A stretch of 64,000 nt of DNA from assembly GCA_963676655.2 (NCBI GenBank), contig CAXXKX010000002.1, positions 868,001 to 932,000 of the forward strand, in the 5' to 3' direction. Source of the stretch: G963676655 sp963676655. Lineage in GTDB: Bacteria > Verrucomicrobiota > Lentisphaeria > Victivallales > Victivallaceae. Each line of letters starts with the position of its first letter. Position 1 is the first letter of the stretch. The notes under the pieces were generated by a model. The model ran no database searches. It had not been told where the DNA came from and saw only the letters and a program-made list of their open reading frames with translations. Made by a program: the position numbers and the translations under genes. Below, piece by piece: positions 44,027 through 53,191 of this stretch.

Positions 44027-44866
44027 ATGAAGACATTGGTTATTCTCGGCGGTAAAGGAATGCTGGGCAGTGATTTGCAATGGACGGCCGAGCAGATCGG
44101 CTATTCAGTCGTCGTTTTTGATCGGCCTGAATTCGACATTACCAGAGAACATGACGTCCGCCAGGCGGTCGTTGCGGGCGACGTAATCGTTAACTGTGCC
44201 GCCTATACGGCGGTTGACCAGGCAGAAGCGGAGCCTGAACTTGCCTATGCAGTGAATGCCGCCGCCGTGAAAACCCTTGGTGATATCTGCGCCGAAGCCG
44301 GAAAATACCTTGTCCATATCAGTACCGATTTTGTTTTCGGTGATTCATCCGCCGCCTGTTTGAAAGAGACGGACGATCCGGATCCACTGAGTGTTTACGG
44401 CAAAACCAAGCTGGAAGGCGAAAGACTGCTGGCTGAAACGGATTGTCGCCACGCGGTGATCCGGGTTCAATGGACCTACGGACATTCCGGTAATAATTTT
44501 GTCTTCAAGATAATCGATCTGGCAAAATCCCGGCCGGAGTTGAAAGTTGTTGACGATCAGGTCGGCGCGCCGACTCCAACGACCGCAGTTGCTAAAGCTA
44601 TTCTGTGTTTCCTGGATAAACACCCGGAGGGCTTGTATCATTTTGCCGCCGACGGTTATGCGTCGCGTTACGAAACGGCGCGTTATATTGTGCGTAAACT
44701 GGAACTCCCGGCCAAGGTTCACCCCTGTAAGAGCAGCGAATTTTCCACCCCGGCACAACGTCCCTTGAATTCCCGTTTCGACTGTTCTAAAATTGACCAG
44801 GTGCTCAATTTCGAGCGTCCCCACTGGTATGACGCCTTAAAAGAGTTTTTACTGAAGATCAATTAA
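44027..44866 (+). CDS. rfbD: dTDP-4-dehydrorhamnose reductase
   Basis: 279 residues. An SDR-type Rossmann fold starts with LVILGGKGMLGSDL. NCAAYTAVDQAEAEPE is the RmlD signature, HISTDFVFG holds the catalytic Thr region, and YGKTKLEGE has the Tyr-x-x-x-Lys pair. It reduces the keto sugar to dTDP-L-rhamnose with NAD(P)H, completing the pathway for surface polysaccharide. It is the last gene of the operon; a palindrome CCAATATT-TG-AATATTGG follows its stop at 44877-44894. Confidence 0.95.
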   Translation: MKTLVILGGKGMLGSDLQWTAEQIGYSVVVFDRPEFDITREHDVRQAVVAGDVIVNCAAYTAVDQAEAEPELAYAVNAAAVKTLGDICAEAGKYLVHISTDFVFGDSSAACLKETDDPDPLSVYGKTKLEGERLLAETDCRHAVIRVQWTYGHSGNNFVFKIIDLAKSRPELKVVDDQVGAPTPTTAVAKAILCFLDKHPEGLYHFAADGYASRYETARYIVRKLELPAKVHPCKSSEFSTPAQRPLNSRFDCSKIDQVLNFERPHWYDALKEFLLKIN

Positions 44867-44930
44867 CTTCATCCGGCCAATATTTGAATATTGGATGTTC
44901 CCTGTTTGATATGGGATATTCCATTCGTGC

Positions 44931-44960
44931 CTGTCCGTGTCGGTCTGTGTCAGTCCGGGT
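44931..44960. repeat. Three tandem 10-bp units
   Basis: CTGTCCGTGT, CGGTCTGTGT and CAGTCCGGGT follow each other in the gap between rfbD and lysA. The remaining 180-base gap holds no gene; a TATATT at about 44998 may belong to the lysA promoter. Confidence 0.6.
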
Positions 44961-45047
44961 TTTTACAAATCCACCTTGTTTTTGTCCTGAAAACGGTTAT
45001 ATTACGCATTTGGAATTTTAACTCAAATACATTGGAGAATAAATATT

Positions 45048-46256
45048 ATGCTTGACAGAGAAGTACTGTTACAGGCGGCGGAACAGCATGGCACGCCGGT
45101 TTATGTTTACGATGCGGATAAAATGCTGAAATGCTACCACGACCTCTACGATTTTATCAAATGGCCCAAACTGAAGGTCCATTACGCAATGAAGGCCAAC
45201 TACAATTTCCGTCTGCTGCAATTGTTGAACGAAGCAGGCGCCGGGCTCGATACTGTCAGCCCCGGGGATGTTATCATGGCGCTGAAAGCCGGATTCCCGA
45301 AAGAGAACATCATCTACACCGCCAACAATATGACCGATGCCGAAGTGGCGATGGTCAAGGAAATGGGCGTGCTGATGAATATCGGTTCATTGTCCCGTCT
45401 GGAAAAATTCGGCAAACAGTATCCCGGCAGCGAAGTATGTATCCGCTTCAACCCGGATGTGGTTGACGGTGCGCACGCCAAGATCATGACCGGCGGCGAT
45501 TTGACTAAGTTCGGTATTCTGATGGAGGATGTTGACAAAGTGGTCGAGATGGCGGCGAAATACGATCTGAAAATTGTCGGCCTGCACGAACATACCGGTT
45601 CCGGTTTGCAGCATACCGATTCAGTTTTCCAGAGTATGAAAAATATTATGGCGCTGGCAACTCCTGAGCGTTTTCCCGTGTTGCGTTTTCTCGATTTCGG
45701 CGGCGGTTTCAAGGTCGTTTATCAACCGGGTGAAAAGGCGGTCGATTATGTTGCGATGGGTGCTGAGATCACGCGTCTCTTCAGCGAGTTCTGCGACCGG
45801 TTCGGCAGCGAACTGGAAATGTATTTTGAACCCGGTAAATATATTGTGGCGGAATGCGGCTATCTGGTGGTTGAAGTTAATACGATTAAAGAGAATCGCA
45901 CCCGCTCAATCGTCGGCTGTAATTCTGGTTTTCCGCAGTTGATCCGACCGATGATGTACGACGCTTATCATCATATAGTTAATCTGTCGAATCCCGACGG
46001 AGAGATCAAAACCTATGATATTTGCGGTAATATCTGTGAAACCGGCGACCGTTTTGCTGAACAGCGCGAACTGCCGGAAGTCCGCGAAGGCGATATCCTG
46101 GCGATTGAAAACGCCGGAGCCTATTGCTATTCGATGGGCGGAGTATACAATTTGCGTCCGATGCCGGCTGAAACAGTCTGGCACGACGGCCATCTGGAAC
46201 TAGTTCGCAAGGGCCTGTCAGCGCAGGAACTGGTCGAACAAATCCTGGGAGAATAA
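45048..46256 (+). CDS. lysA: Diaminopimelate decarboxylase
   Basis: 402 residues. VHYAMKANYN carries the PLP-binding Lys. GLHEHTGSGLQ, FLDFGGGFKV and the EPGKYIVAECGYLV block are those of fold-III decarboxylases. CETGDRFAEQRELP (with the Cys-Glu that contacts substrate) and GAYCYSMGG complete the dimeric active site. It converts meso-DAP to L-lysine in the cytoplasm. The dapF gene starts two bases after the stop, so the two are co-expressed. Confidence 0.93.
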   Translation: MLDREVLLQAAEQHGTPVYVYDADKMLKCYHDLYDFIKWPKLKVHYAMKANYNFRLLQLLNEAGAGLDTVSPGDVIMALKAGFPKENIIYTANNMTDAEVAMVKEMGVLMNIGSLSRLEKFGKQYPGSEVCIRFNPDVVDGAHAKIMTGGDLTKFGILMEDVDKVVEMAAKYDLKIVGLHEHTGSGLQHTDSVFQSMKNIMALATPERFPVLRFLDFGGGFKVVYQPGEKAVDYVAMGAEITRLFSEFCDRFGSELEMYFEPGKYIVAECGYLVVEVNTIKENRTRSIVGCNSGFPQLIRPMMYDAYHHIVNLSNPDGEIKTYDICGNICETGDRFAEQRELPEVREGDILAIENAGAYCYSMGGVYNLRPMPAETVWHDGHLELVRKGLSAQELVEQILGE

Positions 46257-46258
46257 TT

Positions 46259-47107
46259 ATGCAGCTTAAATTTACCAAAATGCACGGATGCGGTAACGAT
46301 TATATTTATTTCGACTGCATCGATAATCCTCAACTGATTCCGAATCCGGAAGAGATTGCGCCGGAGCTTTCCGACCGTCATTTCGGCATCGGCGGCGACG
46401 GTATTGTCCTGATCCTGAAAGATGACAAAGCCGATTTCCGTATGCGGATGTTCAATTCGGACGGTTCTGAAGCGGAAATGTGCGGCAATGCCATTCGCTG
46501 TGTCGCCAAATTCCTGTGTGACAACGGTTATCTTACCGGTGACGAGGTCGATATTATGACCGGCGCCGGCATTAAACATATTGTTGTGTCGCGTGACGCG
46601 GACGGTAATTTTGAACAGGCCAGGGTGGATATGGGCGAACCGGAACTCAACGGACTTTTTATTCCGGTCAATATCGATAAGAATCCGGTGGTAAATGAGC
46701 CGATTGCGTTGAACAATGGTTTTGAATATGCTATGACCTGCGTATCGATGGGAAATCCCCACGCGGTGATCTTTGTGGACGAGATTACGGATGAACAAGT
46801 TCTGATTCATGGTCCGGAACTTGAAGTTCATGAAGTCTTTCCGAACAAGATCAACGTCGAGTTTGTCAAAGTACTGTCGCCGACTGAAGTTGACATGCGG
46901 GTTTGGGAACGCGGTGCGGGCGAGACCTGGGCCTGCGGTACCGGTGCATCAGCTGTGGCTGTCGCTTGTGTTTTGAACCAGTTTACCGGCCGCAGCGTGA
47001 CCGTTCATTTGCGCGGCGGTGATCTGCAAATCGAATGGGGTGATGACAACCGCGTCTATATGACCGGCCCAGCCACTACCGCATTTGAAGGTGTTGTCAC
47101 GGTTTGA
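46259..47107 (+). CDS. dapF: Diaminopimelate epimerase
   Basis: 282 residues. The N-terminus LKFTKMHGCGNDYIYFD is diagnostic. The two catalytic cysteines are in EMCGNAIRC and TWACGTGASAVA. It interconverts LL- and meso-DAP, feeding both lysine and peptidoglycan. It lies in an operon with lysA and is followed by a strong terminator. Confidence 0.97.
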   Translation: MQLKFTKMHGCGNDYIYFDCIDNPQLIPNPEEIAPELSDRHFGIGGDGIVLILKDDKADFRMRMFNSDGSEAEMCGNAIRCVAKFLCDNGYLTGDEVDIMTGAGIKHIVVSRDADGNFEQARVDMGEPELNGLFIPVNIDKNPVVNEPIALNNGFEYAMTCVSMGNPHAVIFVDEITDEQVLIHGPELEVHEVFPNKINVEFVKVLSPTEVDMRVWERGAGETWACGTGASAVAVACVLNQFTGRSVTVHLRGGDLQIEWGDDNRVYMTGPATTAFEGVVTV

Positions 47108-47128
47108 TATTGCCGTTATCTGTAATTT

Positions 47129-47169
47129 AAAGGAAAGAGTTTGACCGGCTCTTTCCTTTTTCTTTTTTT
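47129..47169 (+). terminator. Rho-independent terminator of lysA-dapF
   Basis: AAAGGAAAGAG (47129-47139) pairs with CTCTTTCCTTT (47149-47159); a T-rich tail follows. Confidence 0.9.
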
Positions 47170-47218
47170 AAGCATGCTTTTTCAGACTATTACCGGAGAT
47201 GGGAAAATTGTTTTGGGC

Positions 47219-48196
47219 TTATGAAGGCTCTTTGAGCTTTCGAAAGCAATACATTGCAGCTCCGGTTGGACTGAAACCCTTTGCCAGCTGTTTTTTCTGC
47301 ATGCGTTCCGGGTTATCGAGTCGACTCCCGGTTTGTTGAACAAAAATTTTAGATCCAAGTATAACTCCGTCGGTAAAGTGTCTGGTACGTTGCAGAAAAC
47401 GTACATGCATTGACTCTTTTTTCCGGGCTTTATCTCGGGCGGCGTATATTTCTTCACTTGAAGCGCCGGATTCCGCGGCGACGATGCGCGCCAGTTCTCC
47501 CCGGAAAAAAGCAAATAGTTCATTATTTGTCCATTGAGAGCTATCTCCGGTAGTGATATTAGGTTTCATATGTTTGACGAAATTCTCATAAAACATATGT
47601 TTTCCGCTACGACAATAACGCCCCCAAGTTGAGAAACTGTAATCTGCTGGAGTGTTTTTCAGCCCGGCTCTGACCGGGTTAAGTTCGACATAAATAACGC
47701 AAGTAGCTAATGCGTTTATTTTTTCAAGGATCGTACTTTTGAAACGACCGCCCCAAAGTTGTCCGGTCCGGTCACGGGTTTCATTGTAGACGCAGGTATA
47801 CTGCCGTTGATAGGCCGACATGAACTGGCTGATATCGATCATTTTTAGGGCGACTTTTTCGCATTGCTCTTTATTTTCTAGTTTGATTACCGGATTTCTC
47901 GGACCGAACCGGAATATTTTTTTCATAGACTTATAATAATTGTTATGTCGCTGGACGATAGTTTCAAGTGATGGCAGTTCATCTGGCCCGGGTGCGTAAA
48001 CGACGAGGTGAAAATGATTTCCCATCCAGGCTGCGGAAATGACTTCAATCAAGAAGTAGTCACAAAGATACCGAAGCAATTTGAATCCGTATTCTTTATC
48101 CATTTCGGAAAAAGGATGATCACCTTTAATGCCGCCGATCCGATTATATAGATGATAATAGCAACCTTCTTTTTTAACTTTCATTCGTATTCCCAT
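47219..48196 (-). CDS. RAYT/IS200-like Y1 transposase, copy 2
   Basis: 325 residues. The start is fixed by a GGAGGA ribosome site; an open frame 219 bases longer has none. HUH residues are in WMGNHFHLVVYAP (His61, His63); Tyr133 lies in YQRQYTCVYN. Long blocks such as YVELNPVRAGLKN and CRSGKHMFYENFVKHMK are nearly the same as in the copy at 33264, so the two are recent relatives, yet the loops differ throughout. Its 3' end faces the dapF terminator. No flanking target-site duplication or REP hairpin is obvious within 200 bases. Confidence 0.88.
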   Translation of the reverse strand: MGIRMKVKKEGCYYHLYNRIGGIKGDHPFSEMDKEYGFKLLRYLCDYFLIEVISAAWMGNHFHLVVYAPGPDELPSLETIVQRHNNYYKSMKKIFRFGPRNPVIKLENKEQCEKVALKMIDISQFMSAYQRQYTCVYNETRDRTGQLWGGRFKSTILEKINALATCVIYVELNPVRAGLKNTPADYSFSTWGRYCRSGKHMFYENFVKHMKPNITTGDSSQWTNNELFAFFRGELARIVAAESGASSEEIYAARDKARKKESMHVRFLQRTRHFTDGVILGSKIFVQQTGSRLDNPERMQKKQLAKGFSPTGAAMYCFRKLKEPS

Positions 48197-48508
48197 TAAG
48201 TCCTCCAAATGGTTAGTTTTAATATAATATAATCGCTGAAAACAGATTTGCAAATAATCATACCGTATGAATATTGTTTTAATGTAATGTTCTGTATATA
48301 ATGCGCTTATGGTTTTAGGTGCTCGTCTTTTTGCTGTGGAGTTCACGAAATTGGCATTTTTGTTATTTGATAAAGTCCAGTTGGTATTTATCTCTGCTAT
48401 ATTTGTCAAAATCAAAATATCTTGTAATTAGAGTTTGAAATAATGGAGGTTACGGCTTATCTTTTTGAGTATTGAAATTGATTTAAGGTAAACAAAAGAG
48501 ATTATTCC
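48197..48508. other. AT-rich divergent gap
   Basis: About 310 bases between the transposase and the GYF/RDD gene. It must hold both promoters, but no hexamer pair with standard spacing stands out. No small gene or repeat was seen. Confidence 0.4.
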
Positions 48509-49777
48509 ATGCAATATGTTATCAAAGATAAAGACGGAGTGGAACACGGTCCGGTTGATGAAACTACTTTGATCAAATGGGCCGCTGAACGCAGGATAGA
48601 TTCTCAAACCCCGGTTCGTCCGACACTGGTTAATAATTGGCATAATGCAGCCGATATGGATTTTCTCAAGGCGCACGTCCTGGACCCCGTGGCTGACAAG
48701 AAAAGCGGCGGCGGAATGTTCGGATCAGTGTCCGAGTTGTTCACTAAGGGCCGGGATCAGGCAAATTCTGCCAGCGGTTATCTACAGCGCAGAGCTGCGG
48801 TCAAGGCAAAATTGCCCACCAGATTCATGGCGTTTTTGTTTGACGCGCTGATTTTCTTCATAATCGGATTGCTTATACTTGGTTACCTGATCGGCAGCGT
48901 TGTCAGTGACAGTGTGAAGAATATGCCGGATAATGAGCTGGCCGCATCTGATTGTTTGATTGATGGCAAGGAATACGCACTGCGTATGCTCAAAATTCAA
49001 AAAGCAGATGAATATTCCGCTTATCAGCAGGAACAGGCCAAGCTGAAAGCAAAAGAAGACGCGGATGCCGCGAAACGCGAGGCCGCCAGAAACCGGACCG
49101 AGTATACTCCGGCTCCGGAACCCACGCCGGAAGAAAAAAATAAACCGGCTGAGCAGCGTAAAATGGGCCGCGAGTCCGGCTTCAGTGAATTTGGAACCGG
49201 CGGCGGTGGGCCGGTCATGGTTAAGCCGAAAGAGGAAGAAGTTGAAAACAAGGTTCCGGAAAAGGCATTTATGCCGGAATTTGAAGTTGCCGACAACAAT
49301 AAAGCAACGGCTCCTCCATCAAAAAAGGCTGACTTCAGGACCGGATATTTCCGTGGATCAACCTGGACGGTTGCCGGAACCGGTGATAAGTATGTTTGTC
49401 TTGCCAACGGTTATGAGGAATATCATGCTGATCCGACTAAAAATGTCGGTTACGGTGTATGGTGCAAGGTTTCTGATCTCAGTTCCCAGATAACCAAAAC
49501 GGTTGTAATCATCGCAGTTCTGGTTTTAATCTACTATACGATTGCGATTGGTTATTTTGCCCAGACTTTCGGTATGTGGTTCTGGGGGCTGTTTGTTGCC
49601 CGGCCTGGAAAACGCGAACCGCACGAGGCTTTTTTCTTCCGCTCGTTCCTGTTTGCGTTTTTTATGCTGATATTCGGCATCTTCACTCCGCTTATGATCT
49701 TTATCTGCGGGGCCGGAATTCAGGATCTGCTAGCCGGAGTCCGGGTTTACCATGTTGCCGGTAAAGCGGTGATGTAA
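48509..49777 (+). CDS. GYF-domain and RDD-like membrane protein
   Basis: 422 residues. The first 55 residues match the bacterial GYF_2 domain (YVIKDKDGVEHGPVDETTLIKWAAERRIDSQTPVRP), thought to bind peptides. Residues of about 105-135 (KLPTRFMAFLFDALIFFIIGLLI) give the Arg-Asp-Asp-type start of an RDD domain and its first helix. A soluble insert of about 190 residues, rich in Lys, Glu and Pro, follows. Two or three more helices with a final LLAGVRVYHVAG end the protein. RDD proteins include transporters or antiporters, but the insert is unusual. The gene converges on the PHP gene with one base between stops. Confidence 0.7.
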   Translation: MQYVIKDKDGVEHGPVDETTLIKWAAERRIDSQTPVRPTLVNNWHNAADMDFLKAHVLDPVADKKSGGGMFGSVSELFTKGRDQANSASGYLQRRAAVKAKLPTRFMAFLFDALIFFIIGLLILGYLIGSVVSDSVKNMPDNELAASDCLIDGKEYALRMLKIQKADEYSAYQQEQAKLKAKEDADAAKREAARNRTEYTPAPEPTPEEKNKPAEQRKMGRESGFSEFGTGGGGPVMVKPKEEEVENKVPEKAFMPEFEVADNNKATAPPSKKADFRTGYFRGSTWTVAGTGDKYVCLANGYEEYHADPTKNVGYGVWCKVSDLSSQITKTVVIIAVLVLIYYTIAIGYFAQTFGMWFWGLFVARPGKREPHEAFFFRSFLFAFFMLIFGIFTPLMIFICGAGIQDLLAGVRVYHVAGKAVM

Positions 49778-49778
49778 A

Positions 49779-51968
49779 TTACAAGCCTTGCGGGACAGGT
49801 GTGGTTGAAGGGGTGAAAGTGATTGCTCGTGGACGCGATTTTTGCGGCAGTTTTTCAAAGCAGTTTATCCGCAATTCTGTTGCATTGTCATACTCTATCA
49901 TGTGAGGCAGGCCGTCGGCCAGAAACTGCTCGATTATCCCCCCGTTTTTGTCACAAACCAGAGCCCGAACCCTGGGTTCACCGCAGCGGATGGCGGCAAA
50001 ATCATATTCAGCCGGTATGGTCAGCCAGTTACTGCCTTGGGATAATCTAACCGTCTCTCCCAGGAACGCATGGTTGCTGATACCGCACAATCCAACTTGA
50101 TTGGCTAATTTAATTTTCATTTCACAGGGGAATTGCAAACCGGCCGGCAATTGCAGTTCCATTCGGTCCTCCCAATGGTTTGCGCCGCGCTTGAAAACCG
50201 GTTTGTCGTTGATAATAATCTCAATTATCCCATCTATGCCATGGAAAAACAGGGTGGTCGGAGTGGAACTACCTGTTGCTGATTGCAGAATTGTCCGGTA
50301 TTCAAATTCACCGATGAAGTTGTGTTCGGCAATGTTCTGGATTTGCAGATTGGAGGCCGTTCCGATCTCGCGCCACGGTTGGGTTTCATTTTCGCGAATT
50401 TCCCATTTGGTTAATTCTTTTCCGAAGCCAAGGCGTAAATTGTCCAACGCCGAAAAACGTTTGTCGGTTTCGATCAGGTTTTCTCCGGGTTTGAGCAGAT
50501 GGCGGACATCGAATTCTTTGCAGGTGTGCAACTGAAGCTGTTTGGCAATGTCGTTAATCTTCAGAACGCCTTCCGCCGCCTCTCCGACCTCGATCGCGTA
50601 AGGGGGCTCCAGCTTTTTGAGGGACCAGCGGGGTTCAACGCAGGCGCATGGCTCGTGCAGGCAGAAGACCTTGTCGCAGTCCTGAAGTTTTCTCAGTTTT
50701 TGGCTGACGCCTGGAGTCACTTTGACATTATTGGGAACCCAGGTGTCGAAAAATATTTTGCGGTTGTTTTTGTTCATGATCCTGAATGCGCACAGGCCGT
50801 TGATTGCCACCCTGAAACGTCGATTGTTCAAATAACCGAAGAGTTCCGCTTTGGTATGGTTTTCGATCAGGCCAAATTCGGTCGGGAAAAAGTTGTGATG
50901 CAGTCCGGCCAGATTACGCCGCCGGGAAATATCCGCCGGGACCAGTTTCCCGTCTAGTAGATCAGAGTGCCTGTAAATAAACGAAAAGAATTCGACAAGT
51001 TCTTTATTACCGGTAAAATCACCCTCCATGAAAGCGGCGGTTTTGCCGCTTTTCAAGGCCTCCAAAACATATTCGGGCCGTAGCTCCGTCAGGAGCATAA
51101 AGGTTCTGGCCTGGCCGATGTCCGCGGTCAGATGAGCGTCGGAATTACCCAGGGCGGCAATGTCGGCACTAGCCTTAAGGTATTCACGGGATGCCAGCGG
51201 AGCGCTGGACAGGTAATTGTAGGCTTCGGTACTGGTGGTTCCGGTAAAATATTCCGTACTGGTGGCATGGGCCTGGCTGATAAAAACATTGTTTTCCCGG
51301 GCCGCCTTTAGTACGTCGGCCGGTTTTGACCGCGGGATTTTATTCGCATCCGGCCCGATGACCAGTACGTGGTTATGGCGGCTGTCGGTCAGTTCCTGTC
51401 CTGGCAGGATGCAGATTATCCGGGCCGGATGGGACGCCATGACTTGAACGGCCCCTTCTGTTGTATTGTGATCGGTTATCGCGCAGACGTCTAAATGTTT
51501 TGCGTAGATCTCGCTGATTACATTTTCCGGTCTGGTCAGGCCGTCGGATACGGTGGTATGAATATGAAAATCTCCGGCGCAGGGAACTTTGTTAGCAAGT
51601 TTATCAAGCGTTTTAACGAAAAACTCACAGGTTTTGAGCAGTCCCGCATGATTGCGTCCGCCCAGCCAGATAACCGGATTTTCCGGGTGCGGCAGCATCA
51701 CCGCGAAAGATTCCGGCTCAAGTTTGAGAAATGCAGCGGGAAGATGATTATACTGTTCATTCAGGAATGGACAATCATCCAATGCGGCAACAAATATGGC
51801 GTGTTTTTTCCGGTCGGGCCTGACTCCGGGGCGTTCAGGAGCCATATAGTAAGCCCGGCATAATTGTCCGGTCAGTTCATCCGGAAAGTTGCCTGCGGCG
51901 AAGAGTTTGCGCTCTTTGACCGGAAAGCCATGAAAGAAATTTTCCTGCGGATAAAATTGGATATACAT
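49779..51968 (-). CDS. PHP-domain metal-dependent phosphoesterase, long form
   Basis: 729 residues. At about 140-320 is a PHP domain: GDFHIHTTVSDG (HxH), VCAITDHNTTEGA (DH), ILPGQELT, FISQAHATS and LGNSDAHLTADIG (final DxH). These bind two or three metal ions for phosphoester hydrolysis. The N-terminal 140 residues and the long C-terminal part are not recognised; the latter is beta-rich (LREWSL-type strands, EIIINDKPVFKRG). No signal peptide. The function is unknown; such proteins often sit near sugar or nucleotide metabolism. Confidence 0.75.
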   Translation of the reverse strand: MYIQFYPQENFFHGFPVKERKLFAAGNFPDELTGQLCRAYYMAPERPGVRPDRKKHAIFVAALDDCPFLNEQYNHLPAAFLKLEPESFAVMLPHPENPVIWLGGRNHAGLLKTCEFFVKTLDKLANKVPCAGDFHIHTTVSDGLTRPENVISEIYAKHLDVCAITDHNTTEGAVQVMASHPARIICILPGQELTDSRHNHVLVIGPDANKIPRSKPADVLKAARENNVFISQAHATSTEYFTGTTSTEAYNYLSSAPLASREYLKASADIAALGNSDAHLTADIGQARTFMLLTELRPEYVLEALKSGKTAAFMEGDFTGNKELVEFFSFIYRHSDLLDGKLVPADISRRRNLAGLHHNFFPTEFGLIENHTKAELFGYLNNRRFRVAINGLCAFRIMNKNNRKIFFDTWVPNNVKVTPGVSQKLRKLQDCDKVFCLHEPCACVEPRWSLKKLEPPYAIEVGEAAEGVLKINDIAKQLQLHTCKEFDVRHLLKPGENLIETDKRFSALDNLRLGFGKELTKWEIRENETQPWREIGTASNLQIQNIAEHNFIGEFEYRTILQSATGSSTPTTLFFHGIDGIIEIIINDKPVFKRGANHWEDRMELQLPAGLQFPCEMKIKLANQVGLCGISNHAFLGETVRLSQGSNWLTIPAEYDFAAIRCGEPRVRALVCDKNGGIIEQFLADGLPHMIEYDNATELRINCFEKLPQKSRPRAITFTPSTTPVPQGL

Positions 51969-51980
51969 TATATTAAGTTT

Positions 51981-52133
51981 CCAGTTACCAGTTGCCAGTT
52001 GCCAGTATCAGTTGTCTTGAGCGATGATCTTCGCTGTGCCGGTTGCCAATTTGCAATATATTTGTTGATCTTAGCTTTCAACTTTAATCTTTAAGCCTTA
52101 ATCTTTAAGCCTTAATCTTTACTCTTTAAGCTT
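51981..52133. repeat. Two arrays of tandem heptamers
   Basis: Array 1: CCAGTTA, CCAGTTG, CCAGTTG, CCAGTAT (51981-52008). Array 2: nine units in one phase from 52071 to 52133, for example TTAGCTT, TCAACTT, TAATCTT, TAAGCCT, TAATCTT, TAAGCCT, with consensus TNANCTT. The last unit overlaps the stop codon of holB by one base. No gene lies in the gap. Confidence 0.75.
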
Positions 52134-53191
52134 CAGCATTTTGCCGCGTTCATGCAGAAAGCCCGGATTGCCAGTTGCTGTCCACTGGAACCCATGTTGT
52201 AATTCATCGAGATAGAGAATTCTTCCGCCTGCTGCAATTGCTTCAGGGCTCTATCGGCATTCAAACTATCAGGTACCGGGTTTTCGTTAAAGATTTCGGG
52301 ATTTGCCAGGGTCATGATATCCGCACCGCTGGCAAGTTGATAGACTTGCGCGAACCAGGTATGGATCGCTCCTACATAGTATTGCCGCTCCCGCATAAAT
52401 TCACCGATAGCGGCATCTTCAAAGGCGGCGACAATCCGTTTTTTTATCGGTGGTTCAAGTTCCTCTGCCTGTTCCAGACGTTCTTTCCAGCGTTCCTCCA
52501 TAGTCGCTTTCGCTCCGCGTTCCAGATTGGAATAAACATTTATCAATATTTCCGCGCAAAGTTCCGCATCCGCGGCATCCTGAGCTGAAAACTGCAGTTG
52601 ATGCAGGGCGCTGAATAAATCCTTCACCTCGTTGAATTCAAATTTGCAGCGGTTGCAGAGCAGGGGGAGCAGTTGGCATCTTGACCGGGTTGTCGGCAGC
52701 AGGGCCAGAGGATTGCCGGTAGTCAGGATAAAAAATGTATCGCTCGGGGGTTCTTCAAGGGTTTTGAGAAATGCATTCTGCGACTCCTTGTTCATCCGGT
52801 CGCAGTCACTGACGATACCGATCTTTTTCCCGGCGATCGAGGTGCTGGTCATGTAGAACATTTCTTCAAACCAGCGTAAAGTATTCATTTCCGGATTAGG
52901 GGAGTCGCCGACTTTAATCATGTACATCTTGCCGCGCGGAGTGAGTCTATATAGTTCCGGATAGGCATCTGTCAGCAAGCCGTGACAGCTGTTGCATGTC
53001 TCACATGGAGCGCCATCTGGTGATATATTCGGGCAGGCGGCGATCATTGCGGCCAGAAGCGCGAATTCTTCCCTGACTTCCGGATCGTCACTGTGAATCA
53101 GGTAGGCATGAGCCAGACGACCGGTTATCCGGGCTTTCTTGAGGCAGCTCAATACTTCAGGAAACTGTTCAGCGTACTTTTGCAAGAGCAT
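52133..53191 (-). CDS. holB: DNA polymerase III subunit delta prime
   Basis: 352 residues; the ATG at 53191 is preferred to a TTG 15 bases upstream. GRLAHAYLIHSD is the usual start of the first domain. The four-cysteine zinc knuckle is CPN...CETCNSCHG. KKIGIVSDCDRMNKESQNAFLKTLEEPPSDTFFILTT and TTRSRCQLLP (the SRC motif) are clamp-loader signatures. The Walker A lysine loop is absent, as is normal for delta prime. It overlaps the tmk gene by 23 bases, the classic tmk-holB pair. Confidence 0.92.
   Translation of the reverse strand: MLLQKYAEQFPEVLSCLKKARITGRLAHAYLIHSDDPEVREEFALLAAMIAACPNISPDGAPCETCNSCHGLLTDAYPELYRLTPRGKMYMIKVGDSPNPEMNTLRWFEEMFYMTSTSIAGKKIGIVSDCDRMNKESQNAFLKTLEEPPSDTFFILTTGNPLALLPTTRSRCQLLPLLCNRCKFEFNEVKDLFSALHQLQFSAQDAADAELCAEILINVYSNLERGAKATMEERWKERLEQAEELEPPIKKRIVAAFEDAAIGEFMRERQYYVGAIHTWFAQVYQLASGADIMTLANPEIFNENPVPDSLNADRALKQLQQAEEFSISMNYNMGSSGQQLAIRAFCMNAAKC

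Noticed and set aside
44877..44894. CCAATATT-TG-AATATTGG as terminator of the rfb operon
   Set aside because: The loop of two bases is too short and no T-tract follows; at most a DNA-binding palindrome.
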